Shown in pieces: positions 8,201 to 16,169 of a stretch of DNA of 64,000 bases. The stretch lies in the NCBI GenBank assembly GCA_014655195.1, contig BNBH01000030.1:21644-85643 (forward strand), read 5' to 3'. The DNA comes from Streptomyces cellulosae. GTDB taxonomy: Bacteria > Actinomycetota > Actinomycetes > Streptomycetales > Streptomycetaceae. Below the pieces are notes generated by a model. That model saw only the letters and a list, made by a program, of their open reading frames with translations, did no database searches and was not told the DNA's origin. The position numbers and the translations under genes were made by a program. Within the stretch, counting starts at the first letter, position 1, and every line of letters begins with the position of its first letter.

Positions 8201-9124
8201 ATGAGCACCCCCACTGGGCCCGCGTCCGGCCTGCCCGTACGAATGCCGCGCCCCCGCCAGCCCGGACGGCACCGCCGTCCCGAACCCCTGGTGGCTCCCG
8301 AGGACGCGCCCGCGCTCGTCCTCGCCGTGCCGGGTACGCCCAGTAGTGCCACCCGCTCGCTCGCCGACGAGGTCGTGAGCATCGCACGGTCCGAGCTGCC
8401 CGGTCTCGACGCCCGGATCGGCTACCTCGACGGGGACAACGAGGAGTTCCCCTCGCTGGCCTCCGTCCTCGCGCACGCGGCCGAGGAGCGCACCGCCCGC
8501 TACGAGCAGGCGCGTGCCGCCGGTTCCGACGTCAAGGAGCCCGACGGCCCCGTCGCCGTCGTCGTTCCGCTGCTCGCCGGCCCGGACAGCGCGCTGCTGC
8601 GCCAGGTTCGCCAGGCCGTCATGGACAGCCGCGTCGCCGCCGAGCTGACCGACGTCCTCGGCCCGCACCCGCTGCTCGCCGAGGCGCTGCACGTGCGGCT
8701 CTCCGAGGCCGGCCTGGCCCGCGCGGACCGCGCCCGCCTGTTCACCGTGGCGACCGCCGCGGACGGCATCATCCTGGCCTCCGTGGGCGGCGACGAGGCG
8801 GTGCAGGCGGCCGGCATCACCGGCATGCTGCTCGCCGCGCGCCTCGCCGTGCCGGTGATGGCCGCGGCGCTCGACCAGGAGGGCTCCATCGCCTCCGTGG
8901 CCGAGCAGCTGCGCAACGCCGGTTCGCAGCAGCTGGCGCTGGCGCCGTACCTGATCGGCCCGGAGATCGACGCGTCGCTCGTCGAGGAGGCCGCGAAGGA
9001 GGCGGACTGCCCGGCGTCCGAGCCGCTCGGCCCCTACCCGGCGATCGGCAAGCTGGCCCTGGCCAAGTACACGACCGCCCTGGGGATCGCCCCCCAGCAG
9101 CCCCAGAGCACCCCGGCCCGCTGA
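8201..9124 (+). CDS. Sirohydrochlorin chelatase (CbiX)-like protein
   Basis: A 307-residue protein with the two-lobed CbiX/CobN-chelatase-like fold: APALVLAVPGTPSSATRSLADE opens lobe one, GPVAVVVPLLAGPDSALLRQ replaces the usual GHGS-type strand, and AADGIILASVGGDEAVQAAG opens lobe two. Known family members insert Co2+ or Fe2+ into sirohydrochlorin, but the metal-binding histidines expected near the first strand are not obvious here, so it may be a non-catalytic paralog. The first 35 residues are basic and proline-rich. An ATG at 8201 was chosen; an earlier in-frame start is not supported. A strong terminator follows, so it ends its transcription unit. Confidence 0.6.
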   Translation: MSTPTGPASGLPVRMPRPRQPGRHRRPEPLVAPEDAPALVLAVPGTPSSATRSLADEVVSIARSELPGLDARIGYLDGDNEEFPSLASVLAHAAEERTARYEQARAAGSDVKEPDGPVAVVVPLLAGPDSALLRQVRQAVMDSRVAAELTDVLGPHPLLAEALHVRLSEAGLARADRARLFTVATAADGIILASVGGDEAVQAAGITGMLLAARLAVPVMAAALDQEGSIASVAEQLRNAGSQQLALAPYLIGPEIDASLVEEAAKEADCPASEPLGPYPAIGKLALAKYTTALGIAPQQPQSTPAR

Positions 9125-9152
9125 CGCGGCCGCCTCATCCGCAGGACGCCTG

Positions 9153-9186
9153 AAGGGCCCGCCCCGGTTAACCGGGGCGGGCCCTT
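9153..9186 (+). terminator. Rho-independent-type terminator after CbiX-like gene
   Basis: A perfect 17-bp inverted repeat with no loop bases (centre GGTTAACC), beginning AAGGGCCCGCCCC and ending GGGCCCTT followed by TGG. It lies 28 bases after the stop at 9124. Confidence 0.9.
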
Positions 9187-9884
9187 TGGCGTGGGGCCAC
9201 GCGGCCGGGCAGGGGGCGCCCTCCTAGCCGTCACTGGTCTGTGCGGCCAGCCGTCGGCGGCGTCGGCACGGGTTCGCCGGGACCGCGACGGATACCGGCG
9301 GGGACGCATCGGGATCGTGCGAACCGCCCATCGGCCATCCCCGGTTCTCCGGCGGGCGGCACCGTCGGAGGAGGGGGCGCCGGAGCGCCGGCACAGCGCC
9401 CTGAACCCGGCCGGGCCAGCCGGCTTGCGCGACGGGCCGCTGGGAACGGCCCCCCCACCCCGCCAGAGCTGCGGCGCACGGAGCCGCCCGGCAAGGGCAC
9501 GCCGAGTCCACCGGCCGACACGGCGTAACGACCGCGGGGCTGGATGGGCCAACGGGTAGTGCGCCCGGCCCACCCGATTCCCACGCCTCATGCGGCCGAC
9601 CCGGCTGCGCTCAGCACCCGGCGGCGCGGGAGGGGGAGCCGCCCCTGCCGGCTCACGGGCCCGTGGGGTGAGGTGCGGCGCCCCGGCCTCGGGATGGGCG
9701 GGTGGCGCGGGCCGGCGCCGGACGGCCGCGGCGACATGGCTCGCCCTCCGACGGGCGGCACCGTCGGTCGAGGGGCGCCGCGTGCCCGCGTACGGGGGCC
9801 GGCCGGCGTGGATGGGCGGGTGCGAGCCGGCGGCTGACCGAGCCGCATCCCGCGCCCCCGCTCAGCCGGCGGCCACGCCACCCC
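9187..9884. other. Non-coding GC-rich stretch
   Basis: About 700 bases with several open frames on both strands but none with a recognisable domain, plausible start or natural composition; their predicted proteins are runs of Arg, Pro, Gly and Ala. The only internal structure seen is a 16-base sequence, CGGGCGGCACCGTCGG, repeated at 9353-9368 and 9752-9767 with partly similar flanks, and short self-complementary patches such as CACGGGCCCGTG near 9655. It may be degraded remnants of former sequence. Confidence 0.5.
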
Positions 9885-11372
9885 TCACGCGCCCACCAGC
9901 GGCGAGCCCGACGGCGTCCGCAGGGGCGTGGACAGTTCCGCGAGCGTGCGCTCCAAGGTGTGGAGGTGGGCCAGGGCCGGTTCCGTGGCGGAGGGCGCCG
10001 TGCGCAGTTCGATGTCCCGGCCCGTCGTGAGGGCCTCCACCGCCGCCTCGACGCGCCAGCAGGCCGCGGCCAGGCGGGCGTCGTGGGAGGCCTCCGGGTC
10101 GGCGGCGACGGCGACCAGGCCGCGGATCTCGCGGGCGCAGTCGTCGAGGAGGGCAAGCACCCGGCGGGCCCGCCGCTTGCGGCCGAGCATCGGGTTCAGC
10201 GGGTGGACGAGGGGCGCCACGGAGAGGCGTACCCGGGCGAGGAGCTGCTCCAGTTCCGTGACCGTGGGCGCCGGGTCCGCGTCGGGGTCGCCGGCCAGCC
10301 GTGCGGCCGTCTGCGCCGTGCAGGCGTGCACACAGCGCAGCGCCCGCTGGATCCAGGCGTCGGTGACGCTGTGCGTGGACACGGGCAGCACGAAGACCAC
10401 CGCGAGCGCCGCGCCGAGCGCGCCGACGCCGGTCTCCGCCATCCGCAGGGCCAGCAGGGACGGGGTGAGCACGCCCAGCAGGCCGTAGAGCATGGCGGCG
10501 AGCACCGTCACCCAGAGCATCATCCAGGTGTACGAGAGGGCCGCCGTGTAGAAGATGCCGAAGACCGAGACGGCGACGACCAGCACGGTGAGCGCCGCGT
10601 CACCGTGCGCGGGAAGGGCGACGAACAGGGCGAGACCGGCTCCGATGATCGTGCCCAGCACACGGCGGAAGCCGCGCACCAGGGTCTCGCCGCGCGAGGT
10701 GGTGTTGACGAACGCCCACCACGTCGCGCCGACGGCCCAGTACCAGCGCTCCCCGGACACCAGCTGCCCCACGAGCAGGGCGAACCCGGCGCCGGCCGTC
10801 GCCTGCACGGCCTGACGGGTGGTGATGCGGGCGAGCCCGGTGCCGCCGGGAGGCGCGGGCACGGCCACCGGGGGCAGCCGCCGCTCGTAGCACCACAGGC
10901 CGAACCGCACCGCGCCCGCGGTCGCCACGGACAGCAGCACGGAGGCGGACAGCTCGAGAAGCTGTCCGGTGCGGGCGTGCAGGAACTGCGCCGCGAAGAA
11001 GAGCATGAAGGCGAAGATGCCGAGGGCGTGCCCGCGCGGCCCCCAGCGCCTGGCGTACACGCCGAGCCCGACCACGGCGAGGAAGGCGGCGTCGCGGGCC
11101 ACGGGGTGGTCCTGGAGCGCCGCGGCGACGGCCAGCACGGGCAGGCCGACGGCGGGCATGAGTGCCGTGGTGACGGCCTGCCCGCGGACGGTGGCGTCGG
11201 TGACGGTGAACAGGGCGAGGAGCGCGGCAAGTCCACCGGTGATCGCACCGGTGAGGGAGTGCCCGGCGAGCCCGCAGGCGACGACGGCCAGCCCGATCCC
11301 GAGCACGGCCCGCGTCGCGAACCGCAGCCGGATCCGTCCCGGATCCGGAGCCATGAACACCTTCTTCAGCAC
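9885..11372 (-). CDS. FUSC-family membrane exporter
   Basis: A 495-residue integral membrane protein of the FUSC / aromatic acid exporter family (fusaric-acid resistance-like). Two clusters of hydrophobic helices, about residues 18-160 and 195-330, are separated by a linker (ERRLPPVAVPAPPGG). The second begins ITTRQAVQATAGAGFALL and contains WYWAVGATWWAFVNTTSRGE with RGFRRVLGTIIGAGLALF, the conserved FUSC core. The C-terminal third is a cytoplasmic helical domain. It probably exports a toxic weak acid. It is divergent from an Lrp-type regulator with a palindromic site between them, making that regulator a plausible controller. An ATG at 11354 is an alternative start. Confidence 0.85.
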   Translation of the reverse strand: MLKKVFMAPDPGRIRLRFATRAVLGIGLAVVACGLAGHSLTGAITGGLAALLALFTVTDATVRGQAVTTALMPAVGLPVLAVAAALQDHPVARDAAFLAVVGLGVYARRWGPRGHALGIFAFMLFFAAQFLHARTGQLLELSASVLLSVATAGAVRFGLWCYERRLPPVAVPAPPGGTGLARITTRQAVQATAGAGFALLVGQLVSGERWYWAVGATWWAFVNTTSRGETLVRGFRRVLGTIIGAGLALFVALPAHGDAALTVLVVAVSVFGIFYTAALSYTWMMLWVTVLAAMLYGLLGVLTPSLLALRMAETGVGALGAALAVVFVLPVSTHSVTDAWIQRALRCVHACTAQTAARLAGDPDADPAPTVTELEQLLARVRLSVAPLVHPLNPMLGRKRRARRVLALLDDCAREIRGLVAVAADPEASHDARLAAACWRVEAAVEALTTGRDIELRTAPSATEPALAHLHTLERTLAELSTPLRTPSGSPLVGA

Positions 11373-11488
11373 CTACCGCCCCCTGGCATCTCGTACGACC
11401 TGTGTCGTGGCATGAAAAAGGCGCCGCGGGTCCCGCAGCGCCATCGACGCACCCATATCAGCATCCTTGCCGCCAGTGGCTCAACCGA

Positions 11489-11506
11489 GGCTCACTGAAG
11501 TGAGCC
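11489..11506. promoter_or_regulatory. Palindromic operator candidate between FUSC exporter and Lrp regulator
   Basis: GGCTCACT-GA-AGTGAGCC is a perfect 8-bp inverted repeat in the 204-bp divergent region. A partial half-site (TGGCTCAA, 11477-11484) lies just upstream and GAGCCATTGG continues downstream. Lrp/AsnC proteins often bind such sites at their own promoter and at a divergent target. Confidence 0.5.
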
Positions 11507-11576
11507 ATTGGTACAGTCATGACGGCATCCCCTGGGCCATCGCCGTGCCAATGGCCGACTCCGGAGCGACGACCTC

Positions 11577-12053
11577 GTGGCCGTGGACGAACTCGACACC
11601 CGCATCCTGCGGCTGCTGCTGGAGCAGCCCCGCACCTCCGTGCGCGAGTACGCGCGCATCCTCGGCGTGGCGCGCGGCACGCTCCAGGCGCGGCTCGACC
11701 GCATGGAGCGCGACGGTGTGATCACCGGCGTCGGCCCCGTCCTCTCCCCCGCCGCGCTGGGCCACCCGGTACTGGCGTTCGTGCACATCGAGGTCACCCA
11801 GGGACACCTGGACGAGGTGGGGGACGCCCTCGCCGCGGTGCCGGAGATCGTGGAGGCGTTCTCCATCACGGGCGGCGGCGACCTGCTGACCCGGGTGGTG
11901 GCCCGCGACAACGCCCATCTGGAGGACGTGATCCAGAAGTTGATCGGGTTGCCCGGCGTGGTCCGCACCCGTACGGAGGTGGCGCTGCGGGAGCGGGTGC
12001 CGCACCGGCTGCTGCCGCTGGTGGAGTCGATCGGCCGGTCGGCGCGCGCCTAG
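11577..12053 (+). CDS. Lrp/AsnC-family transcriptional regulator
   Basis: A 158-residue DNA-binding protein. An N-terminal HTH (ELDTRILRLLLEQPRTSVRE, then GVARGTLQARLDRMERDGVI) is joined to a RAM/AsnC ligand domain (VLAFVHIEVTQGHLDEVGDA, SITGGGDLLTRVVARDN, GVVRTRTEVALRERVP). Family members form octamers that respond to amino acids. The GTG at 11577 was used; GTG 11583 is also possible. It is divergent from the FUSC exporter, and a perfect palindrome lies between them. HAD-family hydrolase follows 19 bases after the stop and may be co-transcribed. Confidence 0.9.
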   Translation: MAVDELDTRILRLLLEQPRTSVREYARILGVARGTLQARLDRMERDGVITGVGPVLSPAALGHPVLAFVHIEVTQGHLDEVGDALAAVPEIVEAFSITGGGDLLTRVVARDNAHLEDVIQKLIGLPGVVRTRTEVALRERVPHRLLPLVESIGRSARA

Positions 12054-12072
12054 CCCCTGCCATGCTGGTCAC

Positions 12073-12768
12073 ATGAGCGCACTCGACACCCTCTCGGTCG
12101 TCTTCGATCTCGACGGAACACTCGTGGACAGCGAGCCGAACTACTACGAGGCCGGGCGCCGCACGCTCGTCGAGTACGGCGTCCCGGACTTCTCGTGGAA
12201 GGAGCACGAGCGGTACGTCGGGATCAGCACCCGGGAGACGATCACGGACTGGCGCCGCCGGTACGGCCTGTCCGCGTCGGTGGACGAACTGGTCGCGGTG
12301 AAGAACCACCACTACCTGGAGCTGGCCCGGACGAAGACGACGGTGTTCCCCGAGATGCGCGCGTTCGTCGAGCGGCTGGCGGACGAGGGCGTCCCGATGG
12401 CCGTGGCGTCGGGGTCCTCGGCGGAGGCGATCGACCTGATCCTGGCCGGCACCGGCCTGGACGCGCATCTGCGCACCGTCGTGTCGGCCGACGAGGTCGC
12501 GCACGGCAAGCCGGCCCCGGACGTGTTCCTGGAGGCGGCCCGGCGGCTCGGCGCGGACCCGGCGGACTGCGTGGTGGTCGAGGACGCGGCGCCGGGAGCT
12601 GCCGCCGCGCACGCGGCCGGGATGCGCTGCATCGCCGTCCCGTACGTCGCCGCGCAGGCCGACGCGCCGGAGTTCGCCACGGCGGGCCTGCTGCTGCGGG
12701 GCGGCCAGCCGGAGTTCACGGCGCGGGCCGCCTGGGAGTGGCTGACCGGGACCGCCCGCCGGGGCTGA
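12073..12768 (+). CDS. HAD-superfamily hydrolase (beta-phosphoglucomutase-like)
   Basis: A 231-residue phosphatase or mutase. Motif I is VFDLDGTLVDSEP with nucleophile Asp12 and acid/base Asp14, followed by a helical cap (WKEHERYVGISTRETITDW). Motif II is AVASGSS, motif III is the Lys of HGKPAPDVFLEAA, and motif IV is VVEDAAPGAAAAHAAGM. The cap placement and VDSEP are those of the beta-phosphoglucomutase / 2-deoxyglucose-6-phosphatase subgroup. The substrate is undetermined. It lies directly behind the Lrp-type gene, so the two may share a message. Confidence 0.85.
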   Translation: MSALDTLSVVFDLDGTLVDSEPNYYEAGRRTLVEYGVPDFSWKEHERYVGISTRETITDWRRRYGLSASVDELVAVKNHHYLELARTKTTVFPEMRAFVERLADEGVPMAVASGSSAEAIDLILAGTGLDAHLRTVVSADEVAHGKPAPDVFLEAARRLGADPADCVVVEDAAPGAAAAHAAGMRCIAVPYVAAQADAPEFATAGLLLRGGQPEFTARAAWEWLTGTARRG

Positions 12769-12911
12769 CCTGCACCGGACGGGGAGCCGCCGCACGCCGT
12801 GCACCGAGCCCGCTTCCCGAAGCCGCCGAAAATTCTTTCAAGAACGGTGATTGTTACGCGCTCCGCGTCCGTACTTCCTGGTGTTGGGCCGTTCTTAACC
12901 CAGGAGGCACG

Positions 12912-13661
12912 ATGCGCATCTCGCGCAGCACGGCAGGAACCGCGTTCGTGGGCGGAGCCATGATTCTGACCCTCACCGCGCTCGCCTATCCCACCATGCT
13001 GGGCGTACAGACCACATCCACCCAACAGGACCGGGTGGTGGCCAACACGAACTACGGACCCCTGACGGAGGCTGACCGTGACTTCGTGGTGAAGGTGCGT
13101 GCGGCCGGACTGTGGGAGCACCCGCTGGGGCTGCTGGCGATGGAGCGCGGTACGACGCCGGAGATGAAGGAGGCGGGCGAGCACCTGGTGGTCGGGCACG
13201 GCCGGCTGGACGCCAGCTGCCGCAAGATCTCCCTGGAGCTCGGCATCACCCTGCCGAACCAGGCGTCGCCCCAGCAGCAGGGGTTCGTGGAGACGGTGAA
13301 GGCCACCAGCGGCAAGGAGTTCGACTCCACGGCGGTCAACATCATGCGCGTGACGCACGGGCAGATCTTCCCCGCGATCGCCAAGATCCGCGCGAACACC
13401 CGCAACACGCTGATCCGGCAGCTGGCGGACCAGGCCAACGACACCGTGCTGGACCACATCACGGTGCTGGAGAAGACGGGTCTGGTCAATCATGAACAGG
13501 TGAACTTCCAGCAGACCAGCCCGCCGAAGCTGCCGAACGAGCAGGTGACGCCGCCGGCGCCGCAGGCGGGCGCGCCGGTGCTCGCCCTGCCGATCCCCAA
13601 GGAACTGGAGGACCTCAACACGGCCTCCCCGGCGCCGTCGCCGTCCGGCACGGTGCGCTGA
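12912..13661 (+). CDS. Secreted DUF4142 protein
   Basis: A 249-residue exported protein. The N-terminal segment (MRISRSTAGTAFVGGAMILT and the following LTALAYP) is a signal peptide or single anchor. Residues about 50-190 form the DUF4142 four-helix ferritin-like bundle: GPLTEADRDFVVKVRAAGLW, then MERGTTPEMKEAGEHLV, GHGRLDASCRKISLELGITL and FDSTAVNIMRVTHGQIFPAI. The C-terminal 50 residues are proline-rich and unstructured (PPAPQAGAPV), as expected outside the membrane. AGGAGG (12902-12907) precedes the ATG. The function of the domain is unknown; metal binding has been proposed for relatives. It has its own leader of 143 bases. Confidence 0.85.
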   Translation: MRISRSTAGTAFVGGAMILTLTALAYPTMLGVQTTSTQQDRVVANTNYGPLTEADRDFVVKVRAAGLWEHPLGLLAMERGTTPEMKEAGEHLVVGHGRLDASCRKISLELGITLPNQASPQQQGFVETVKATSGKEFDSTAVNIMRVTHGQIFPAIAKIRANTRNTLIRQLADQANDTVLDHITVLEKTGLVNHEQVNFQQTSPPKLPNEQVTPPAPQAGAPVLALPIPKELEDLNTASPAPSPSGTVR

Positions 13662-13682
13662 CGCGCGTCCGCGGAGCGCGGT

Positions 13683-14486
13683 TCAGGACCTGCGGCGGGG
13701 CTTGCCCCGTCGCGGGTTCTTCGCCGTTCCGCCGCCGCTCTTCGCCGTTCCGCCGCCGGTTGCCCGCCGGGCACGGCCCGCGGCACCGGCGGACGGCTGC
13801 CGGCGGTGTCCGCCGTCACCCTGGCCAGGCTGGGCCTTCTTCTGGTTGGCCTGCTTCTCCCGCACGGGCTGCGGGCGGCGGCCGCGCGTGCTGTTGACGG
13901 TCCGGCCGCGCACGATGCCGATGAAGTCCTCGACCAGGTCCGTGGTCGCCGCCTCCGGCCAGGCCAGACCCACGCTCGAGGCGGGGCCGTCCTCCAAGGG
14001 GCGGTGGGTGAGGTCCTTGCGGTGGTGCAGCCGGGCCAGCGACAGGGGCACCACGAGCACACCGATCTGGGCCGCGACCAGCTCGATCGCGTCGGCGGTG
14101 GTGGCCGGGCGTTCCAGCGCGGGGCGGCCGGGCAGGGTCTCCCAGGCGAGCACGTCGTCGAAGGGGTGCAGCACGATGTCGTCCGCGAGGTCCTCGACGG
14201 TGACGGTGTCGGCGGCCGTGACCAGGTGGTCCTTGGGGACCACGACGACGGTCTGCTCGGTGTAGAGGGGGATGGCGCTGAGCACCGTCCGGTCGACGGG
14301 GAGCCGGACGAGCCCCGCGTCGGCCTCGCCGTCCAGCAGCATCCCGTGCGCCGGCTGGGCGGGCGCCTGGGTGAGGGTCAGCGGGACGTCGGGCTGCCGC
14401 TCGTTCCACACGCGCACCCACTTGTCGGGCATCACACCGGGGACGTACACGAGGCGGAACGAGGGGGACACTTCCGGGCCGGTCAC
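13683..14486 (-). CDS. LysR-type effector-binding domain protein lacking the HTH
   Basis: A 267-residue protein. Residues about 8-195 match the LysR substrate-binding fold (FRLVYVPGVMPDKWVRVWNE, GEADAGLVRLPVD, PLYTEQTVVVVPKDHL, VAAQIGVLVVPLSLARLHHR), but it begins directly with this domain and has no N-terminal winged HTH. The C-terminal 70 residues are strongly basic and low complexity (RREK, GGGTAK repeated, RRGKPRRRS), possibly a nonspecific nucleic-acid-binding tail. It is divergent, by 58 bases, from the DUF5997 gene, whose product has an HTH-like segment, so the two could form a split regulator. The pair is, from memory, conserved in Streptomyces. Confidence 0.8.
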   Translation of the reverse strand: MTGPEVSPSFRLVYVPGVMPDKWVRVWNERQPDVPLTLTQAPAQPAHGMLLDGEADAGLVRLPVDRTVLSAIPLYTEQTVVVVPKDHLVTAADTVTVEDLADDIVLHPFDDVLAWETLPGRPALERPATTADAIELVAAQIGVLVVPLSLARLHHRKDLTHRPLEDGPASSVGLAWPEAATTDLVEDFIGIVRGRTVNSTRGRRPQPVREKQANQKKAQPGQGDGGHRRQPSAGAAGRARRATGGGTAKSGGGTAKNPRRGKPRRRS

Positions 14487-14544
14487 CTGGCCAGGTTACC
14501 GGCCGCGGTCGGCGGCCGTGCACATGCTCGATACCCTGGACGCC

Positions 14545-14946
14545 ATGACGCAGCACCAGAGCACCCAGACGATGAAGCCCGCGACCGCGGCGAAGAAACT
14601 GGGTGTGTACCTCGAGGCCACCCCCGCCGAGTTCCGGGAGGGCGTGGTCTCGCGCGCGGAACTGAACGCGCTCCAGGCGGATCCTCCGCAGTGGCTGCGG
14701 GACCTGCGGCGCGACGGCCCGCACCCCCGCCCGGTGGTCGCCGCCAAGCTGGGCGTCTCGATCTCCGGTCTGGCCCGTAACGGCGTGACCGAACCGCTCA
14801 CCACCGAGCAGATCGAGGCGCTGAAGGAGGAGCGTCCCGAGTGGCTGGAGCGGGAGCGCGCCACCCAGGCCGAGGTCCGCAAGGAGGCGGCCCGGCTGAA
14901 GCAGCGGGAACGCGAGAGCGCGGAGAGCGCGAAGAACGGCGATTGA
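14545..14946 (+). CDS. DUF5997 family protein (HTH-like)
   Basis: A 133-residue soluble protein with no known function. The N-terminal half has TMKPATAAKKLGVYLEATPA and EGVVSRAELNALQADPP; the middle contains RPVVAAKLGVSISGLARNGV, which reads like a helix-turn-helix (two short helices around a GVS turn), followed by LTTEQIEALKEERPEWL and a charged helical tail ending EREREn-type sequence rich in Glu, Arg and Lys, likely a coiled coil. It may bind DNA or act as a partner of the divergent LysR effector domain. ATG 14545 was preferred; ATG 14524 is in frame upstream. Confidence 0.8.
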   Translation: MTQHQSTQTMKPATAAKKLGVYLEATPAEFREGVVSRAELNALQADPPQWLRDLRRDGPHPRPVVAAKLGVSISGLARNGVTEPLTTEQIEALKEERPEWLERERATQAEVRKEAARLKQRERESAESAKNGD

Positions 14947-14968
14947 GGTCGCCCCTCCGACCGCACAG

Positions 14969-15001
14969 ACACCCCCGGCCGGGTCTCCGGTCCGGGGGTG
15001 T
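14969..15001 (+). terminator. Terminator after DUF5997 gene
   Basis: A perfect 10-bp stem (ACACCCCCGG 14969-14978 with CCGGGGGTGT 14992-15001) around a 13-base loop, 22 bases after the stop. Confidence 0.8.
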
Positions 15002-15132
15002 TCCGCGTGCGATTCCGTATGTCGGGGAATCGGGCGCCGTCCCACCCCTTCCGGAGAACAGATATATGCACCACCATGTGGCGCTATCGCACGCGCCCGT
15101 GGCGGCGCGCCCGACCGTGCCCGGGGTGGGAC

Positions 15133-15621
15133 ATGCACGACACCAGGTGGAAGCAGGCCGTCGAATGGCTGGCCGCGGCGGCCACGGACCCGCAGGAGTG
15201 CAAACGCCAGTGGGACCACGGCCAGGGCACGGCGCTGCTCGCGGCCGGACGGTACTGGGACGTGCTGAGCGTCCCCGACCGCCTTGGGCTGCTGGCCCTG
15301 GACCTGCTGTGGAGCGATCCGCTGGAGTTGCCCGGTCCGACGCTGGTGGACGTCACCGCCCGCCGGGTGGGCTTCTTCCTGCCGCCCGACCCGGACAGCG
15401 AGTGGGTGGGGTTCGGGGTACGGCACGTGGGACGCGGGTCGTGGATCGCGGTGCCGCCGCCGTACCGGCCCTCCGGGCGGCTGGAGTGGCTGGTCCCGCC
15501 GGACGGCACCGGCACGCTGCACGCGGCGGAGCCGCTGGAACGGGCGCTGCGACGGGCGACGGGCACGCTGGCGGTGCTGGCGCCGGTCAGTGCGGAGACG
15601 GCGGCTCCGGACTGTTGGTGA
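15133..15621 (+). CDS. Hypothetical protein, primase/polymerase-like N-terminal annotation
   Basis: A 162-residue cytoplasmic protein, starting MHDTRWKQAVEWLAAAATDP. Visible conserved-looking stretches are CKRQWDHGQGTALLAAGRYW, DVLSVPDRLG, VGFFLPPDPDSEWVG and GSWIAVPPPYRPSGRLEWLV. Small Streptomyces proteins of this kind are often labelled bifunctional DNA primase/polymerase N-terminal-like because of the GxPPYR-type and W-rich motifs, but the catalytic acidic residues of a primase are not identifiable here, so I would not assign activity. The ATG at 15133 avoids a low-complexity upstream extension. Its last 35 bases overlap the 3' end of the convergent gene. Confidence 0.65.
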   Translation: MHDTRWKQAVEWLAAAATDPQECKRQWDHGQGTALLAAGRYWDVLSVPDRLGLLALDLLWSDPLELPGPTLVDVTARRVGFFLPPDPDSEWVGFGVRHVGRGSWIAVPPPYRPSGRLEWLVPPDGTGTLHAAEPLERALRRATGTLAVLAPVSAETAAPDCW

Positions 15622-16012
15622 GGTTCGGTTCGGGCGACTCCTGGGGCGCGGCTTCCTCGGTCGCCGCCTCGGGCTCTTCCTCAGGCGTCTCGCCGGACGG
15701 AACGGCCTCGGCCGTCTCCTGGGAGGCCGCCTCCTCCGAGCCCCCGTCTGTCGCCCCCTCCGGAGCCAGCAGGGGAACAGGAACACGGAAGGGTACGGCA
15801 GGCGCCGGACGGTGGTCGCCCGCCGTCACCACGGCGAAGGACGCCCACAGCCCCTCCCGGTGCCCCGGGACGGTGTGCCCCTTAGCCCGCCACTCCGCGA
15901 CGAGTTCCGCGTAGATCGGTGTGTTCGTCACATGGCCGCCGGTCAGTTGCGCGTACGGCCGGCTCGCGGCGCCGTGCCCGAGAAGGCGCCGCGCCGTCTC
16001 AGTGCTGTCCAT
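15587..16012 (-). CDS. Hypothetical protein with acidic low-complexity tail
   Basis: A 141-residue protein, from MDSTETARRLLGHGAASRPY. The first 80 residues look folded (QLTGGHVTNTPIYAELVAEW, then HREGLWASFAVVTAG) and the last 60 are disordered, dominated by Glu, Pro, Ser and Ala (EEEPEAATEEAAPQESPEP). No family was recognised. The start at 16012 is preferred; a frame-consistent ATG at 16081 would add 23 residues but reach toward the divergent MerR-type gene. Convergent overlap of 35 bases with the upstream-listed hypothetical gene. Confidence 0.6.
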   Translation of the reverse strand: MDSTETARRLLGHGAASRPYAQLTGGHVTNTPIYAELVAEWRAKGHTVPGHREGLWASFAVVTAGDHRPAPAVPFRVPVPLLAPEGATDGGSEEAASQETAEAVPSGETPEEEPEAATEEAAPQESPEPNLTNSPEPPSPH

Positions 16013-16169
16013 GCCGGAGCAACGCGCCGCCGCGCGCCGGTGGTACGCCGTGGGCTCCACCTCCGCCCGCGGGGGTGACATCGTCACCCGGTCGGCCGTA
16101 CGCGTCGGAGAGGCGGGGTTTGACCCTCGACCTGGTCGAGGCGGCAGGGTCCGGGGAGTGGAGAGCGAG

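Noticed and set aside
12840..12896. AAGAACGG and CCGTTCTT inverted repeat with a 41-base gap upstream of the DUF4142 gene
   Set aside because: Long loop and short arms; not better than chance in 64 kb.
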